Below the pieces are notes generated by a model, which saw nothing but the letters and a program-made list of their open reading frames with translations, did not search any database and had not been told where the DNA came from. Shown one piece after another: positions 17,391-29,193 of a stretch of 64,000 bases of DNA. Numbering within the stretch: the stretch's first letter is position 1; each line of letters opens with the position of its first letter. This stretch comes from Streptomyces sp. NBC_01260 (lineage in GTDB: Bacteria; Actinomycetota; Actinomycetes; Streptomycetales; Streptomycetaceae), in contig NZ_CP108464.1 of assembly GCF_036226405.1 (NCBI RefSeq), positions 2,108,001 to 2,172,000 on the forward strand, given 5' to 3'. Made by a program: the position numbers and the translations under genes.

Positions 17391-17455
17391 GGGTGCGGCT
17401 CCTTCGTGCGATGCCGGACGCGGCACAGCGGGTGCGGGTGCCGTGCCGCGCGCGG

Positions 17456-18874
<1,419 letters not shown>

Positions 18875-18905
18875 GGTTCTCCTGTGGTGTGCGGGTCGAA
18901 GTGCG

Positions 18906-19909
18906 CTACGCGCGGGCGGCGGCCGGGGCCTCCCGGTGGAGCCAGCAGGCCACCGAGCGGGAGCTGTCCCCGTCCGGCGCGGCGAGCACCGGGACGTGGG
19001 TGTCGCAGCCCTCGACCTTCTTGGCGCAGCGGGGGTGGAAGGCGCAGCCGGCGGGCATCGCGGACAGGTGCGGGGGCGAGCCCGGGATGCCGCTGAGTTC
19101 GCGGCGGGGGCCGTGCAGCGCGGGGAAGGAGTGCAGCAGTCCGTCGCTGTAGGGGTGGCGGGGGTCCCGGTAGATGTCCGAGGACCCGGCCTCCTCGACG
19201 ATCCGGCCGCCGTACATGATCGCGATGCGGTCGGAGAACTCGATCAGGAGCGAGATGTCGTGCGTGATGAAGACGACCGAGAAGCCGAGCTCCTCACGGA
19301 GCTTGACCAGCTGGCGCAGGATCTGGCGCTGCATGACGACGTCCAGGGCCGTCGTGGGCTCGTCCATGATGACGATCTCGGGTTCCAGCGCGAGCGCCAT
19401 CGCGATCATCACGCGCTGGCGCATTCCGCCGGAGAGCTGGTGCGGGTACGCCCCGAGCCGGTCGGCGGAGATTCCGACAAGCTTCAGCAACTCCTCGGCG
19501 CGTGCGGTGCGCTGGGCCCGCTTCATCTCCGGGCGGTGGGCCTGGAGTACGTCGGTGAGCTGGCTGTGGACCGTGTGCACCGGGTTGAGGGAGTTCATCG
19601 CGCCCTGGAAGACGATCGACAGCTCCTGCCAGCGGAAGGCCCGGAGTTCGGGGGCCGACAGGGTCAGCAGGTCGAGCGCCTCGCCGCCGCGCTGGTGGTA
19701 GCGGACCTCGCCACCGGTGATCACGCCGGGCGGGGAGAGCAGCCGGGTGACGGCGTACGCCAGGGTGGACTTGCCGGAGCCCGACTCGCCCGCGAGGCCG
19801 AGGACCTCGCCCCGGTGCAGGGTGAGGTCGATGTCGCGCAGCGCGTGCACGGCGTCGTCCCCGGTCCCGTAGTCGACGTTGAGGCCGCTGATGCTGAGGA
19901 CGGGCTCGC

Positions 19910-19913
<4 letters not shown>
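18906..19913 (-). CDS. Oligopeptide/oligosaccharide-type ABC transporter ATPase (DppD-like)
   Basis: A 335-residue ATPase: Walker [10 protein letters not shown], signature LSGGMRQRV, Walker B IVIMDEPTTALD, H-loop FITHDIS. The C-terminal OppD/DppD extension ends in AGCAFHPRCAKKVEGCD, the Cys-rich (Fe-S-type) tail of the family. It energises import with the partner ATPase at 21890-22948. The ATG at 19911-19913 overlaps the permease stop by ATGA. With GH1 and GH3 beside it the cargo is more likely beta-gluco-oligosaccharide than peptide; that is inference. Confidence 0.92.
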
Positions 19914-20908
<995 letters not shown>

Positions 20909-20912
20909 TGCC

Positions 20913-21893
20913 CTACGCCTCCCTTCGGGTACGGGGGTCGAGGATCATGTAGAGCACGTCGGCGAGGAGGTTCGCCGCCAGGACGGAGAGCGTGATGATC
21001 AGGAAGACGCCCTGCATCAGGGGGTAGTCCTTGGCTCCCACACCCTGGAAGAGCTGGTATCCGATGCCCGGGTAGGAGAAGACCATCTCCACCAGCAGCG
21101 TGCCGCCGACGATGAAGCCGAGCGAGAGGGCGAAGCCGGAGATGTTGGGGAGGATCGCGTTGCGGGCGGCGTACCCGAACATCACCCGCCGCTCGGAGAG
21201 CCCCTTGGCCTGGGCGACCATGACGTAGTCCTCGGAGGAGACCGTCACCATCATGTTGCGCATGCCGAGGATCCAGCCGGCCACCGCGCTGAGCACGATG
21301 GTGAGGCCGGGCAGCACTCCGTGGTAGAGCGCGCTGGAGATGAACGGCCAGTCGAAGGCGGGGACGAGCGAGTTGTCGTAACCGCCCGCGGCCGGGAAGA
21401 GCGGCCACTTCACCGCGAACAGCGAGATGGCGATGAGGCCGAGCCAGAAGTACGGGATCGCGGAGATGAAGGTGGTGACGGGCAGCAGGCTGTCCATCCA
21501 GGAGCCGCGCCGCCAGCCGGTGAAGACGCCGATCCCGGTGCCGAGCACGAAGCTGATCAGCGTGGTGATGCCGACGAGCGCGAGCGTCCACGGCAGCGAC
21601 TGGGCGATCACCTCGCTCACCGGTGTCGGGAAGAAGGTGAAGGACAGGCCGAGGTCCCCGTCGAGCAGATGGCCCCAGTAGTCGGTGTACTGCTCCCAGA
21701 TCGACTGGTGCTTGTCCAGGCCGAAGAGGGCCTTGAGGGAGGCGATGGCGCTGGTGTCCAGCTGCCCCTGGAAGCGGGCGATGAGTGCCTGCACCGGGTC
21801 GCCGGGCATCAGCCGCGGGATGAGGAAGTTGATGGTGATCGCGGCCCACGCGGTGACCAGGTAGAAGGCGAGCCTCTGGAGCAGGTACTTCAC
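20913..21893 (-). CDS. ABC transporter permease (DppB-like)
   Basis: A 326-residue permease starting [33 protein letters not shown], the classic DppB/OppB opening. It has six TM segments and an EAA loop ([27 protein letters not shown]). The stop-start spacing with its neighbours (four-base gap downstream, ATGA overlap upstream) shows tight operon coupling. It forms the translocation channel with the DppC-like permease. Confidence 0.92.
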   Translation of the reverse strand: MKYLLQRLAFYLVTAWAAITINFLIPRLMPGDPVQALIARFQGQLDTSAIASLKALFGLDKHQSIWEQYTDYWGHLLDGDLGLSFTFFPTPVSEVIAQSLPWTLALVGITTLISFVLGTGIGVFTGWRRGSWMDSLLPVTTFISAIPYFWLGLIAISLFAVKWPLFPAAGGYDNSLVPAFDWPFISSALYHGVLPGLTIVLSAVAGWILGMRNMMVTVSSEDYVMVAQAKGLSERRVMFGYAARNAILPNISGFALSLGFIVGGTLLVEMVFSYPGIGYQLFQGVGAKDYPLMQGVFLIITLSVLAANLLADVLYMILDPRTRREA

Positions 21894-22948
21894 TTCGCGG
21901 CCTCCTTCTCGTGGTCAGCGGCGCGGCCGGCGGCGTCGGCGTACAGCCAGCAGGCCGCCCACTGGCCGTCGGTCAGGTCGAAGCGGGGCGGCAGTTCGGT
22001 GCGGCAGCGTTCCATCGCCTTGGGGCAGCGCGGGTGGAAACGGCAGCCGGCCGGTGGCGCGATGAGCGACGGGGGCTCGCCGCTGCCGGTCTCCTCCTGC
22101 TCCGCTTCGGCGACCACCCGGTCCGGGTCGGGTGCCGAGGCGATCAGCAGCTGGGTGTAGGGATGTGCGGGGCGCTGGGTGACGGTCTCGCTGTCACCGC
22201 CCTCCACGATCCGGCCCGCGTACATCACCAGGGTGGAGTCCGCGAAGTAGCGGGCGGAGGCGATGTCGTGGGTGATGTAGAGGATCGCGAGGTGCATGCG
22301 GTCCTTGAGGTCCTTGAGCAGGTTGAGGACCCCGAGCCGGATCGAGACGTCCAGCATCGAGACGGGCTCGTCGGCGAGGAGGACCTGGGGGTCGGCGCCG
22401 AGCGCGCGGGCGATGGCCACGCGCTGGCGCTGACCTCCCGACAGCTCGTGCGGGAACTTGTCCAGGTACTGATGAGGAGGAGTCAGCTGGACGCGGTTCA
22501 GCAGAGCGGTCAGGTTCTGTTCCAGTTCCGCCTCGCCGCTGCCCGCCCGGTCGTGGATCTTCAGCGACCGGGTGAGGTGGTAGCGCACGGTGTGCACCGG
22601 GTTCAGCGAGGCGAACGGGTCCTGGAAGATGAGCTGGACCCGGCGTACGTAACTGCGGAAGGACCGGCCACGTCCGGCCTTCACCGGCTTGCCGCCCAGG
22701 AGGATCTCGCCCTCGGTGAGCGGATACAGCTGGGCGAGCAGTCTGGCGACGGTGGACTTCCCGGAGCCCGACTCCCCCACCAGTGCCGTGACGGTGCCGC
22801 GCCGCAGTTTCAGCGAGACGTCGTCGACGGCGTGGACGGTGCGGCGCTTGCCCGCGAGGAGATCGCGGCCGGTGCGCCGTACGGCGAAGTGTTTGGTGAC
22901 TCCGCGTGCTTCGAGCACGACGTGGTTCTTTTCGAGCTGTTCAGACAT
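21890..22948 (-). CDS. ABC transporter ATPase (DppF-like)
   Basis: A 352-residue ATPase: Walker [10 protein letters not shown], signature LSGGQRQRV, Walker [14 protein letters not shown]-loop YITHDIA, and the C-terminal [16 protein letters not shown]. It starts at the ATG 22946-22948 ([21 protein letters not shown]); a longer frame upstream is antisense-like shadow of the binding-protein gene. It is the second nucleotide-binding subunit of the importer. Confidence 0.92.
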   Translation of the reverse strand: MSEQLEKNHVVLEARGVTKHFAVRRTGRDLLAGKRRTVHAVDDVSLKLRRGTVTALVGESGSGKSTVARLLAQLYPLTEGEILLGGKPVKAGRGRSFRSYVRRVQLIFQDPFASLNPVHTVRYHLTRSLKIHDRAGSGEAELEQNLTALLNRVQLTPPHQYLDKFPHELSGGQRQRVAIARALGADPQVLLADEPVSMLDVSIRLGVLNLLKDLKDRMHLAILYITHDIASARYFADSTLVMYAGRIVEGGDSETVTQRPAHPYTQLLIASAPDPDRVVAEAEQEETGSGEPPSLIAPPAGCRFHPRCPKAMERCRTELPPRFDLTDGQWAACWLYADAAGRAADHEKEAAK

Positions 22949-22986
22949 GGCCGGTACCTGGATCCCTGGGTGTGAGGCCGACGGCC

Positions 22987-24663
22987 TTACTTCGACGGCT
23001 TGAGCTTCAGCACGACTTCCAGCGACGAGGGCTGGGTGTGCTGCGGGTCGGCGTACGGGTCGGCCTCGGTGGGCCAGCCCACCCAGTTCTTGGTGGAGTA
23101 CTCGGCCCCGATGGGGGCGGCGGCGGTCGGGATCATCGGCGCCTGCTCGACCATGATCTTCTGCAGCGTGTTCATCGCGGTGATGCGCGCGGTGTCGGTC
23201 GTGGCGCTGGCGAAGTCCTTGAGCGCCTCGGTGGCCTCGGTGTTCTTGAAGCGGCCGAAGTTGCCGAGCTGGGAGGCCTTGCCGATGGGCTGGAGCAGCG
23301 CGCCGTCCATGATGTTCTGGTACATGTCGTACGGGGTGGCGCCGCTGTTGGTCCAGTGCAGGGTGGCGTCGAAGTTGCCGTTGGCCACGTCCGCGCCCCA
23401 GGCCTCGGCGGTCTGCGTCTTGACCTTGGCCTCGATGCCGAGCTTCTTGATGTTGTCCTTGATGATCGCGAGGCCGGTGATGTAGTCGTTCCAGCCGGCC
23501 GGGTCGGTGAAGGTCAGCTTCACCGGCTTGCCGCTCGGGTCCTTCAGCACTCCGCCGCTGAGCGTGAAGCCGGCCTTGTCGAGGATCTTCTTGGCGCCCT
23601 CGACATCGGGCTTCGTGGTGGCGTTCTGGTACTCGGGGGCGATGAAGGACTTGCCGGCGGGCAGCGGGATGCCGGTCGGGTTGGTGATCTCCGGGTAGAG
23701 GGTCGCCTCGGCCTGGGTGTAGATCGCGTTGCGGTCGACGACCATCGCCATGGCCTTGCGCAGCGCCGGGTTGTCGAACGGCTTGCGGGCGGTGTTGAAC
23801 CACAGTCCGTGGATGCCGAGCCCGGAGGGGAACCACAGCTTGTGGTTCTTGGGGTCCTTGGCGATGTACAGCTGCTTGTAGTTCGGCATGAAGACGAACG
23901 ACCACTCGAGCTTGCCGCCGGCCAGCGCGGTGGTGGCGGCGCTGTTGTCGTTGTACGTGCTGTACCGAAGCTCCTTGACCTTCGTCGCGCCTTTCCAGTA
24001 GGTGGGCGTGGCGGTCAGGGTGGTGGTCTGCGGGGTGAACGTCTTGAGCTTGTACGGGCCCGAGCCGACGGGTGTGCGGTTGGGCCAGGTCTCCGGGTTC
24101 TTGACGCCTTCCCAGATGTGCTTGGGCACGATGAACTGCTGGATGATCTTGTTCTGGTTGACGTACTGGGAGTCGTCGAAGGTCAGCACGACCTTCTTGC
24201 CCTGAACCTCGACCCCGCCGAAGGCGATGCCGTTGCCGTTGAGCGCCGGGTGCTTCTTCAGCAGGTTGAAGGTGAACGCCACGTCCTCGGCGGTCAGCGG
24301 CTTGCCGTCGGCCCACTTGGCCTTGTCATCGAGGGTGAAGGTGACCTTGGTGAAGTTGAAGTCCCACTTCCAGGACGTCGCCAGCCACGGATCGGCCTTG
24401 TCGGCGGGCCGGATCTGGCTCGTCATCGCCAGCGGCTCGTAGATCATGTAGCGGTAGCCGAGGGTGGCGCCCGCCGAGGTGCTGAGGAACGGGTTGCTGT
24501 TGTTCGTCTGCGGCCCGTCCGGCTTGCCCAGCGTCAGGATGCCCGACGCGGCGCTGCCGCCCTTGTTGGCGTTCGAGTTGGCTGACGAGCATCCGGCGGC
24601 GAGCGCGACCACCGCGGTGGCGAGCGCGACCGCTCTGAGCGTGTGGTGACGGCGTGCGGACAT
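22987..24663 (-). CDS. Family-5 solute-binding lipoprotein of the sugar/peptide importer
   Basis: A 558-residue extracellular lipoprotein. The signal peptide ends in [10 protein letters not shown] with the lipid-modified Cys at about residue 25. The mature protein has SBP_bac_5 landmarks: [42 protein letters not shown] segments, [41 protein letters not shown]. Family-5 proteins mostly bind peptides, but several from thermophiles and actinobacteria bind cello- or xylo-oligosaccharides. The neighbouring glycosidases favour that here. The ATG at 24661-24663 follows GGAG. Confidence 0.9.
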   Translation of the reverse strand: MSARRHHTLRAVALATAVVALAAGCSSANSNANKGGSAASGILTLGKPDGPQTNNSNPFLSTSAGATLGYRYMIYEPLAMTSQIRPADKADPWLATSWKWDFNFTKVTFTLDDKAKWADGKPLTAEDVAFTFNLLKKHPALNGNGIAFGGVEVQGKKVVLTFDDSQYVNQNKIIQQFIVPKHIWEGVKNPETWPNRTPVGSGPYKLKTFTPQTTTLTATPTYWKGATKVKELRYSTYNDNSAATTALAGGKLEWSFVFMPNYKQLYIAKDPKNHKLWFPSGLGIHGLWFNTARKPFDNPALRKAMAMVVDRNAIYTQAEATLYPEITNPTGIPLPAGKSFIAPEYQNATTKPDVEGAKKILDKAGFTLSGGVLKDPSGKPVKLTFTDPAGWNDYITGLAIIKDNIKKLGIEAKVKTQTAEAWGADVANGNFDATLHWTNSGATPYDMYQNIMDGALLQPIGKASQLGNFGRFKNTEATEALKDFASATTDTARITAMNTLQKIMVEQAPMIPTAAAPIGAEYSTKNWVGWPTEADPYADPQHTQPSSLEVVLKLKPSK

Positions 24664-24792
24664 GGCGACTCCAGGAGGGACTGGCGGGTCTGGGAGATCC
24701 GGAAACGGGCAGCGCTCGGCGCGCCGGGTACGGGCGGTACGGGTGCGGTGCGGGGGCGCGCAGCCGGCTGCTGCACGGAGTACGGGAGCGGT

Positions 24793-24809
24793 GGGGCCGG
24801 TCCGGCCCC
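24793..24809. repeat. GC-rich palindrome between regulator and binding-protein genes
   Basis: GGGGCCGG-t-CCGGCCCC is a perfect dyad (8-bp arms) just after the LacI-type gene stop (24815, minus) and 130 bp before the binding-protein start. It may end the regulator transcript or bind a regulator of the transport operon. Confidence 0.4.
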
Positions 24810-24814
24810 GGCCG

Positions 24815-25789
24815 CTAGGGCGCCGAGTGGCGCACGACCAGTTCGGTGGGCAGCACGAGGGGTGCGTCGGGTACGGCCGTGCCGCCGAGGTGGGAGAGCA
24901 GCATCCGTGCGGCCGTCTCACCCATCTGCCGGGTGGGCTGGCGCACGGTGGTCAGCGGCGGTTCGGTGTGCTCGGCCATCGGGATGTCGTCGAATCCGAC
25001 CACCGCGATGTCGCCGGGAACGGACCGTCCCGCGGCGCGCAGCGCCCGCAGCACGCCTGCCGCGGTGATGTCGTTGTGCGCGAAGACCGAGTCGAACTCC
25101 ACGCCGGAGGCGATGAGTTGCTCGACGGCCAGCCGGCCGCAGATCTCGGTGAAGTCCCCGCGGACGACGAGGTCGGTGGGCAGGACGGAGACGAATCCCG
25201 CGAGCCGGTCGCGTACGCAGCCGAAGTCCTGGGGGCCCGTGATGACCAGGGGCCTGGTGCGGCCGGCAGCCCGCAGATGGCGGGCGGCCGACGCGCCTCC
25301 TTCGTGGTTGGTGGTCACGACGGAGGGGAATTCGGGGTGGTGGCCGCGATCGTCGATCAGCACGATCGGCAGACCACCGCGGTGCAGTGCGGTGAGATGG
25401 TCGAGGGTGTTCTCGGGTTCGACGACGACCAGTCCGTCGAAGGCCCGCGCCGACACCTGGCTGGTGAAGCGCTCCACGGACTCGGCCCCGCGGTTGCAGG
25501 TGAAGAGCAGCAGCCCGTAGTCGGCGGCCTCGACGGTGTCGACGACGCCCTGAAGCACCTCGCCCATCCACGGCCAGGTCAGCGAGGGCACCAGCATGCC
25601 GACCGTGCGGCTGCTGCCGCGGGCCAGACCGACGGCGCCCGAGCTGGGCACATAGCCGAGCTGTGCGATCACTTCACGAACACGGGCGGCCGTTGAACCG
25701 TCCACTTCGCCCTTGGTGTTGATGACCCGGGACACGGTCGTCTTGCTGACGCCGGCCTCGCGGGCGACATCAGCGATGGTGACACGCAT
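24815..25789 (-). CDS. LacI-family transcriptional regulator of the sugar locus
   Basis: The protein has 324 residues. The N-terminal headpiece MRVTIADVAREAGVSKTTVSRVINTKGEVDGSTAARV is a complete LacI helix-turn-helix. The hinge LGYVPSSGAVGLARGSSRTVGMLVP is followed by a periplasmic-binding-like domain ending PDAPLVLPTELVVRHSAP. It should repress the downstream transport and glucosidase genes until a sugar binds. The ATG at 25787-25789 follows GGAGG. An 18-bp palindrome lies 60 bp upstream, so it probably also controls itself and the divergent GH30 gene. Confidence 0.93.
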   Translation of the reverse strand: MRVTIADVAREAGVSKTTVSRVINTKGEVDGSTAARVREVIAQLGYVPSSGAVGLARGSSRTVGMLVPSLTWPWMGEVLQGVVDTVEAADYGLLLFTCNRGAESVERFTSQVSARAFDGLVVVEPENTLDHLTALHRGGLPIVLIDDRGHHPEFPSVVTTNHEGGASAARHLRAAGRTRPLVITGPQDFGCVRDRLAGFVSVLPTDLVVRGDFTEICGRLAVEQLIASGVEFDSVFAHNDITAAGVLRALRAAGRSVPGDIAVVGFDDIPMAEHTEPPLTTVRQPTRQMGETAARMLLSHLGGTAVPDAPLVLPTELVVRHSAP

Positions 25790-25834
25790 CGGGGGCCTCC
25801 AGGACACAACAGGACAGAGAGAGCGGCCGGTCGT

Positions 25835-25871
25835 GGAACCGGTACCGCAACCGGTTCCGGAACCGGTACCG
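25835..25871. promoter_or_regulatory. Likely LacI-type operator cluster
   Basis: ACCGGTTCCGGAACCGGT (25850-25867) is a perfect 18-bp palindrome. A 13-bp unit GGAACCGGTACCG occurs at 25835-25847 and again at 25859-25871, 24 bp apart. The site lies between the LacI-family gene (start 25789, -) and the GH30 remnant (start 26080, +), the expected place for autoregulation and divergent control. Confidence 0.65.
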
Positions 25872-26079
25872 GCGTTGGTGGCGTGAGTTAACCCCGCTGG
25901 AACAGAGCCGTCAATACTTCACACCGAGATTGGTCCGTACCCATCCCGCGAGCTGCGAGGAAGGCCAATGCGTTCAAGTCCTGAACGTGCACCCTCTTGA
26001 CGTGGGCACGTAAGAGCAGTTCACTCACGCCTCGTTCGACGGCACGTTCCCCACGCTCCCGCCGAGGAAGGTCTTGAGC
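25872..26079. other. Leader region of the GH30 remnant, no gene seen
   Basis: This 208-bp stretch between the operator cluster and the GH30 start holds no recognisable gene. A minus-strand open frame through it continues antisense to GH30 and has no family signature. Confidence 0.4.
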
Positions 26080-26505
26080 ATGATCCGACCAGGAAGAGCC
26101 GTACGGGTGCTGCTCGCCGCAGCGCTCGCCTCCGCCGGTCTCACCGGGCTCTCGTCCGGCACCGCCCAGGCCCCGGGCGAGAGCGTCGGCATCACGCTGA
26201 CCACCACCGATGACTCCGGCGGCCGGCATGTCACCCGGGGCCTGGAGGCCCAGGCCCCGGTCGCCTTCAGCGCCGGGACCGGCGGCGCCGGTACGAACAT
26301 CACCGTCGACGAGAACACCCGGTACCAGACCTTCACCGGCGGCGGCGCCTCGTTCACCGATACGGCCGCGAACCTGATGAAGAGCAGCGGGGCGCTGAGC
26401 CAGGCGACCGGGGATGCCACGATGAGGAAGCTGTTCTCCCCCACGGACGGCATCGGGCTCTCGTTCGTACGCAATCCGGTGACTCCTCCCCGCCCTGAAG
26501 GGTGA
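26080..26505 (+). pseudogene. GH30 glycosidase gene, truncated after about 133 codons
   Basis: It starts MIRPGRAVRVLLAAALASAGL (Sec signal peptide), followed by the GH30 opening ITVDENTRYQTFTGGGASFTDTAANLM and GIGLSFVRNP. Family members are about 480 residues (beta-1,6-glucanase/glucosylceramidase type). Similarity ends at about 26478, where the sequence becomes an IS200/IS605-type end and a stop follows at 26503-26505. The catalytic (beta/alpha)8 barrel is absent, and I found no remaining GH30 sequence beyond the element. The intact gene was divergent from the LacI regulator and secreted. Confidence 0.8.
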
Positions 26506-27240
26506 GGCTTCTCCTGTGTGGGCCGGTTCTCCTTGGCGATGTGCCCGCATGCGGGACACCGCCGGGAGGTGTTGCGGGGGTCCACGGCCATCACTTCCCA
26601 CCCGGCACTCTCAGCCTTTGCATTCAGGATCGTCAGGAACACCCTCCATCCGGCATCAGCGATCGAATAGTTGAGTCCCGCCTTGGCTGCTGCCCCATGG
26701 GGCAGAAACACACCTGGCCTGTCACGGTCGGGCTTCGGTGCGGGGGCCTTGCTCATGTTGCGGATCTTGAGGCCTTCGTGCGCGATGAAGTCGTGCTCAC
26801 GGACCAGGGTGAGCGCGGTCTTGTGTGCGTGGTCGAGCCGCCGGCGCCGCACCTTGCCGTGCAGGGCCGCGACCTTGTCCACCGCCCGCTGGTGGTTGCG
26901 GATGCGATTCTTGGCCTTGCATCGTGGGAACCGGGACAGTGCCCGCTGCGCGGCCTCGAGCTTGCAGGCGGCCTTGCGGGCGTGGCGCGGGTTGGGGATG
27001 TGGGTGCCGTTGGAGTCGGTGAGGAAGGAGGCGATCCCGAGGGAGCACCGTGCGGTGCTGGTTGACCCTGACGTGTCCGACGCCCTGGAAACGCGCACGG
27101 GCGACCGGGCCGTGCGGGGTGGAGTCCCAGCGGCAGCCGTCGCCGTCCCTGGGAAAGTCCACCGTGTCGAACCAGTTCACCCCGCGAAAGATCTGGACGT
27201 GCACCGGGGCGGTCAACCAGAAGTGGCACCCGGGGTAGCC
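26481..27240 (-). mobile_element. Decayed IS200/IS605-type element (TnpB only)
   Basis: The boundary at about 26481-26504 (CTCCTCCCCGCCCTGAAGGG) has the subterminal hairpin CCCT-GA-AGGG seen at ends of Streptomyces IS1341/IS605 elements. Inside is a degraded tnpB on the minus strand; no tnpA is present. The other end is not clear and is cut off near the cimA terminator. These elements make no target duplication, so none is expected. Confidence 0.65.
26508..27240 (-). pseudogene. TnpB nuclease remnant lacking catalytic parts
   Basis: The frames read (N to C) FRGVNWFDTVDFPRDGDG, WDSTPHGPVARARFQGVGHVRV, then, after a frameshift and internal deletion near 27050, LGIASFLTDSNGTHIPNPRHARKA, HEGLKIRNMSK and RNTSRRCPACGHIAKENRPTQEK. 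The RuvC-I Asp (normally GIDxG before IASFLTDS) is deleted. Only the first CxxC of the zinc ribbon remains, and the C-terminal RuvC-III Asp is missing because the IS end follows directly after TQEK. The RuvC-II Glu region survives. The protein cannot be an active RNA-guided nuclease. Confidence 0.75.
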
Positions 27241-27243
27241 GGC

Positions 27244-27297
27244 CGCACGCACCTGGACCGCGGGCCGGAGAGCCGGCCCGCGGTCCAGGTGCGTGCG
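27244..27297 (-). terminator. Strong hairpin terminator of cimA
   Basis: Two perfect 25-bp arms (27244-27268 and 27273-27297) face each other across an AGAG loop, starting 12 bp after the cimA stop. It has no U-tract, but the stem is among the strongest in the window. Confidence 0.8.
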
Positions 27298-27308
27298 TGC
27301 GGACCCTC

Positions 27309-28916
27309 TTACTCCGTCGGCTCGATCCCCGCCCGCAGCAGCCCGAAGGTGTACGCGTCCTCCAGCGCCTGCCAGGAGGCCGCGATGATGTTCTCGGCGA
27401 CGCCCACGGTCGACCAGTCGGCGGTGCCGTCACCAGTGGTGATCAGGACCCGGGTCGTGGAGTCGGTGCCGGTGCGCCCCTCCAGGATGCGGACCTTGTA
27501 GTCCACCAGCTCCAGCTTGGCGAGCTGGGGGTAGATCCGCTCCAGCGCGACCCGCAGCGCCCGGTCCAGGGCGTTGACCGGGCCGTTGCCCTCGGCGGTC
27601 GCGACGATGCGCTCGCCCTTGGCCCAGAGCTTCACGGTCGCCTCGTTGGCGTGCGTGCCGTCGGGGCGGTCCTCGACAATGACGCGCCAGGACTCGGTAC
27701 GGAAGTAGCGGCGTACCCGGCCCTCCGCCTCGGCCCGCAGCAGCAGCTCGAAGGAGGCGTCGGCCGCCTCGTAGGTGTAGCCCCTGAGCTCGCGCTCCTT
27801 GACCCGCTCGACGACGCGCCCGACGAGCTCGCGGTCACCCCCGAGGTCGATGCCGAGCTCCTGGCTCTTGAGCTCGATGGAGGCGCGGCCCGCCATGTCG
27901 GAGACGAGCATCCGCATGGTGTTGCCGACCAGCGCGGGATCGATGTGCTGGTACAGGTCGGGGTCGACCTTGATCGCGGAGGCGTGCAGCCCGGCCTTGT
28001 GCGCGAAGGCCGAGACACCGACGTAGGGCTGGTGGGTGGAGGGGGCGAGGTTGACGACCTCGGCGATGGCGTGCGAGACGCGGGTCATGTCGGCGAGCGC
28101 GCCCTCGGGCAGCACGGTCTTGCCGTACTTGAGCTCCAGCGCGGCGACGACGGGGAAGAGGTTGGCGTTGCCGACCCGTTCGCCGTAGCCGTTGGCGGTG
28201 CACTGGACGTGGGTGGCGCCCGCGTCGACCGCGGCCAGGGTGTTGGCGACGGCGCAGCCGGTGTCGTCCTGGGCGTGGATGCCGAGACGGGCGCCGGTGT
28301 CGGCGAGGACGGTGGAGACGACGGCCTGGATCTGGGCCGGGAGCATCCCGCCGTTGGTGTCGCAGAGGATGACGACGTCCGCGCCGGCCTCGGAGGCGGC
28401 GCGGACGACGGCCTTGGCGTACTCGGCGTTGGCGCGGTAGCCGTCGAAGAAGTGCTCGCAGTCGACGAAGACCCGGCGCCCCTGCTCGCGGAGGAAGGAG
28501 ACGGTGTCGCGGACCATCTCCAGGTTCTCCTCCAGCGTGGTGCGCAGGGCCAGTTCCACGTGGCGGTCGTGGGACTTGGCGACCAGCGTGATCACCGGCG
28601 CGCCCGACGCCAGCAGCGCCTTGACCTGGGGGTCCTCGGCCGCCTTGCCGCCCGCCCTGCGGGTCGCGCCGAAGGCGACCAGCTCGGCGTTGCGGAATTC
28701 GATCTCCTGCTGGGCGCGGGCGAAGAACTCGGTGTCGCGGGGGTTGGCGCCCGGCCAGCCGCCTTCGATGAAGCCGACGCCGAAGTTGTCCAGGTGCCGG
28801 GCGATGGTGAGCTTGTCGGCGACCGTCAGGTTGATGCCTTCACGCTGCGCACCGTCGCGCAGCGTGGTGTCGAAGACATGGAAGCTGTCGTCGGTGGGCT
28901 TGGCCTTTGTGGTCAT
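27309..28916 (-). CDS. cimA: Citramalate synthase
   Basis: A 535-residue enzyme that condenses pyruvate and acetyl-CoA to (R)-citramalate, the threonine-independent entry to isoleucine. N-terminal TIM barrel: FHVFDTTLRDGAQREGINLTVADKL, with metal-site HAQDDTGCAVAN and GYGERVGNANL. The C-terminal LeuA-dimer regulatory domain (about 380-530: VRILEGRTGTDSTTRVLITTGDG) is the allosteric site for isoleucine. Motif spacing and a length over 500 fit the CimA/LeuA2 group rather than LeuA. The ATG at 28914-28916 follows AGGAG; longer in-frame readings run through the attenuator and are not coding. Expression is probably set by the Ile-Ile leader upstream. Confidence 0.93.
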   Translation of the reverse strand: MTTKAKPTDDSFHVFDTTLRDGAQREGINLTVADKLTIARHLDNFGVGFIEGGWPGANPRDTEFFARAQQEIEFRNAELVAFGATRRAGGKAAEDPQVKALLASGAPVITLVAKSHDRHVELALRTTLEENLEMVRDTVSFLREQGRRVFVDCEHFFDGYRANAEYAKAVVRAASEAGADVVILCDTNGGMLPAQIQAVVSTVLADTGARLGIHAQDDTGCAVANTLAAVDAGATHVQCTANGYGERVGNANLFPVVAALELKYGKTVLPEGALADMTRVSHAIAEVVNLAPSTHQPYVGVSAFAHKAGLHASAIKVDPDLYQHIDPALVGNTMRMLVSDMAGRASIELKSQELGIDLGGDRELVGRVVERVKERELRGYTYEAADASFELLLRAEAEGRVRRYFRTESWRVIVEDRPDGTHANEATVKLWAKGERIVATAEGNGPVNALDRALRVALERIYPQLAKLELVDYKVRILEGRTGTDSTTRVLITTGDGTADWSTVGVAENIIAASWQALEDAYTFGLLRAGIEPTE

Positions 28917-29015
28917 GCTGGTCTGACTCCTGTCGGATGAGTGGATCCGGACGATCTGGCTCCACTTGCCCCCATCATCCCGCGCGCCTCGCCCCGGCCG
29001 AGGTGAGGGCCGGAA

Positions 29016-29045
29016 AACAAAAAACCCCTCGCGGGTGCGAGAGGT
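29016..29045 (-). promoter_or_regulatory. Attenuator terminator of cimA
   Basis: In the cimA leader RNA, ACCUCUCGC pairs with GCGAGGGGU around an ACCC loop (29045-29024, one G-U pair) and is followed by UUUUUUGUUUU. This is a textbook intrinsic terminator 100 nt before the cimA start and in the same strand. A second small hairpin, GGCACG-gccat-CGTGCC (29078-29062), lies between it and the leader peptide. Confidence 0.8.
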
Positions 29046-29099
29046 CTGCGCGCGGGTCTGGGGCACGATGGCCGTGCCGTACATGGTGGTACGGAACGG

Positions 29100-29135
29100 T
29101 CACTGCGGACCGGCGCGCCTGTTGCCAATAATCAT
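29100..29135 (-). CDS. cimA leader peptide MIIGNRRAGPQ
   Basis: An 11-codon frame, ATG-ATT-ATT-GGC-AAC-..., ends 55 nt before the attenuator hairpin. Two consecutive ATT isoleucine codons are striking, since ATT is rare in Streptomyces. With the downstream terminator, this fits ribosome-mediated attenuation: stalling at Ile codons when Ile-tRNA is short would prevent termination. No clear Shine-Dalgarno is visible, so the peptide may be translated leaderless. A caution: CATGAT overlapping the start could also be read as part of a promoter. Confidence 0.6.
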   Translation of the reverse strand: MIIGNRRAGPQ

Positions 29136-29147
29136 GACGAACGAGGA

Positions 29148-29181
29148 CACGGAGGCAGTGTGGCACAGGACCGCCTCCGTG
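29148..29181 (-). terminator. Hairpin after the MHS transporter gene
   Basis: CACGGAGGC (29148-29156) and GCCTCCGTG (29173-29181) form a perfect 9-bp stem, 13 bp after the transporter stop and just upstream of the cimA leader. It would separate the two transcription units. Confidence 0.55.
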
Positions 29182-29193
29182 CCGTGTCCCGTC

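Noticed and set aside
25888..26601. A 237-codon minus-strand frame
   Set aside because: Most of it is antisense to the GH30 remnant and the rest has no recognisable family.
27244..27297. The 25-bp inverted repeat as a transposon end
   Set aside because: It sits 12 bp after the cimA stop, has a 4-nt loop and is better explained as a terminator. IS200/IS605 ends are short imperfect hairpins.
28917..29084. A longer CimA with 56 extra N-terminal residues
   Set aside because: The extension reads through the terminator hairpin and U-tract, giving REGFFVFRPSP-type sequence, and lacks an SD; the ATG at 28916 has AGGAG.
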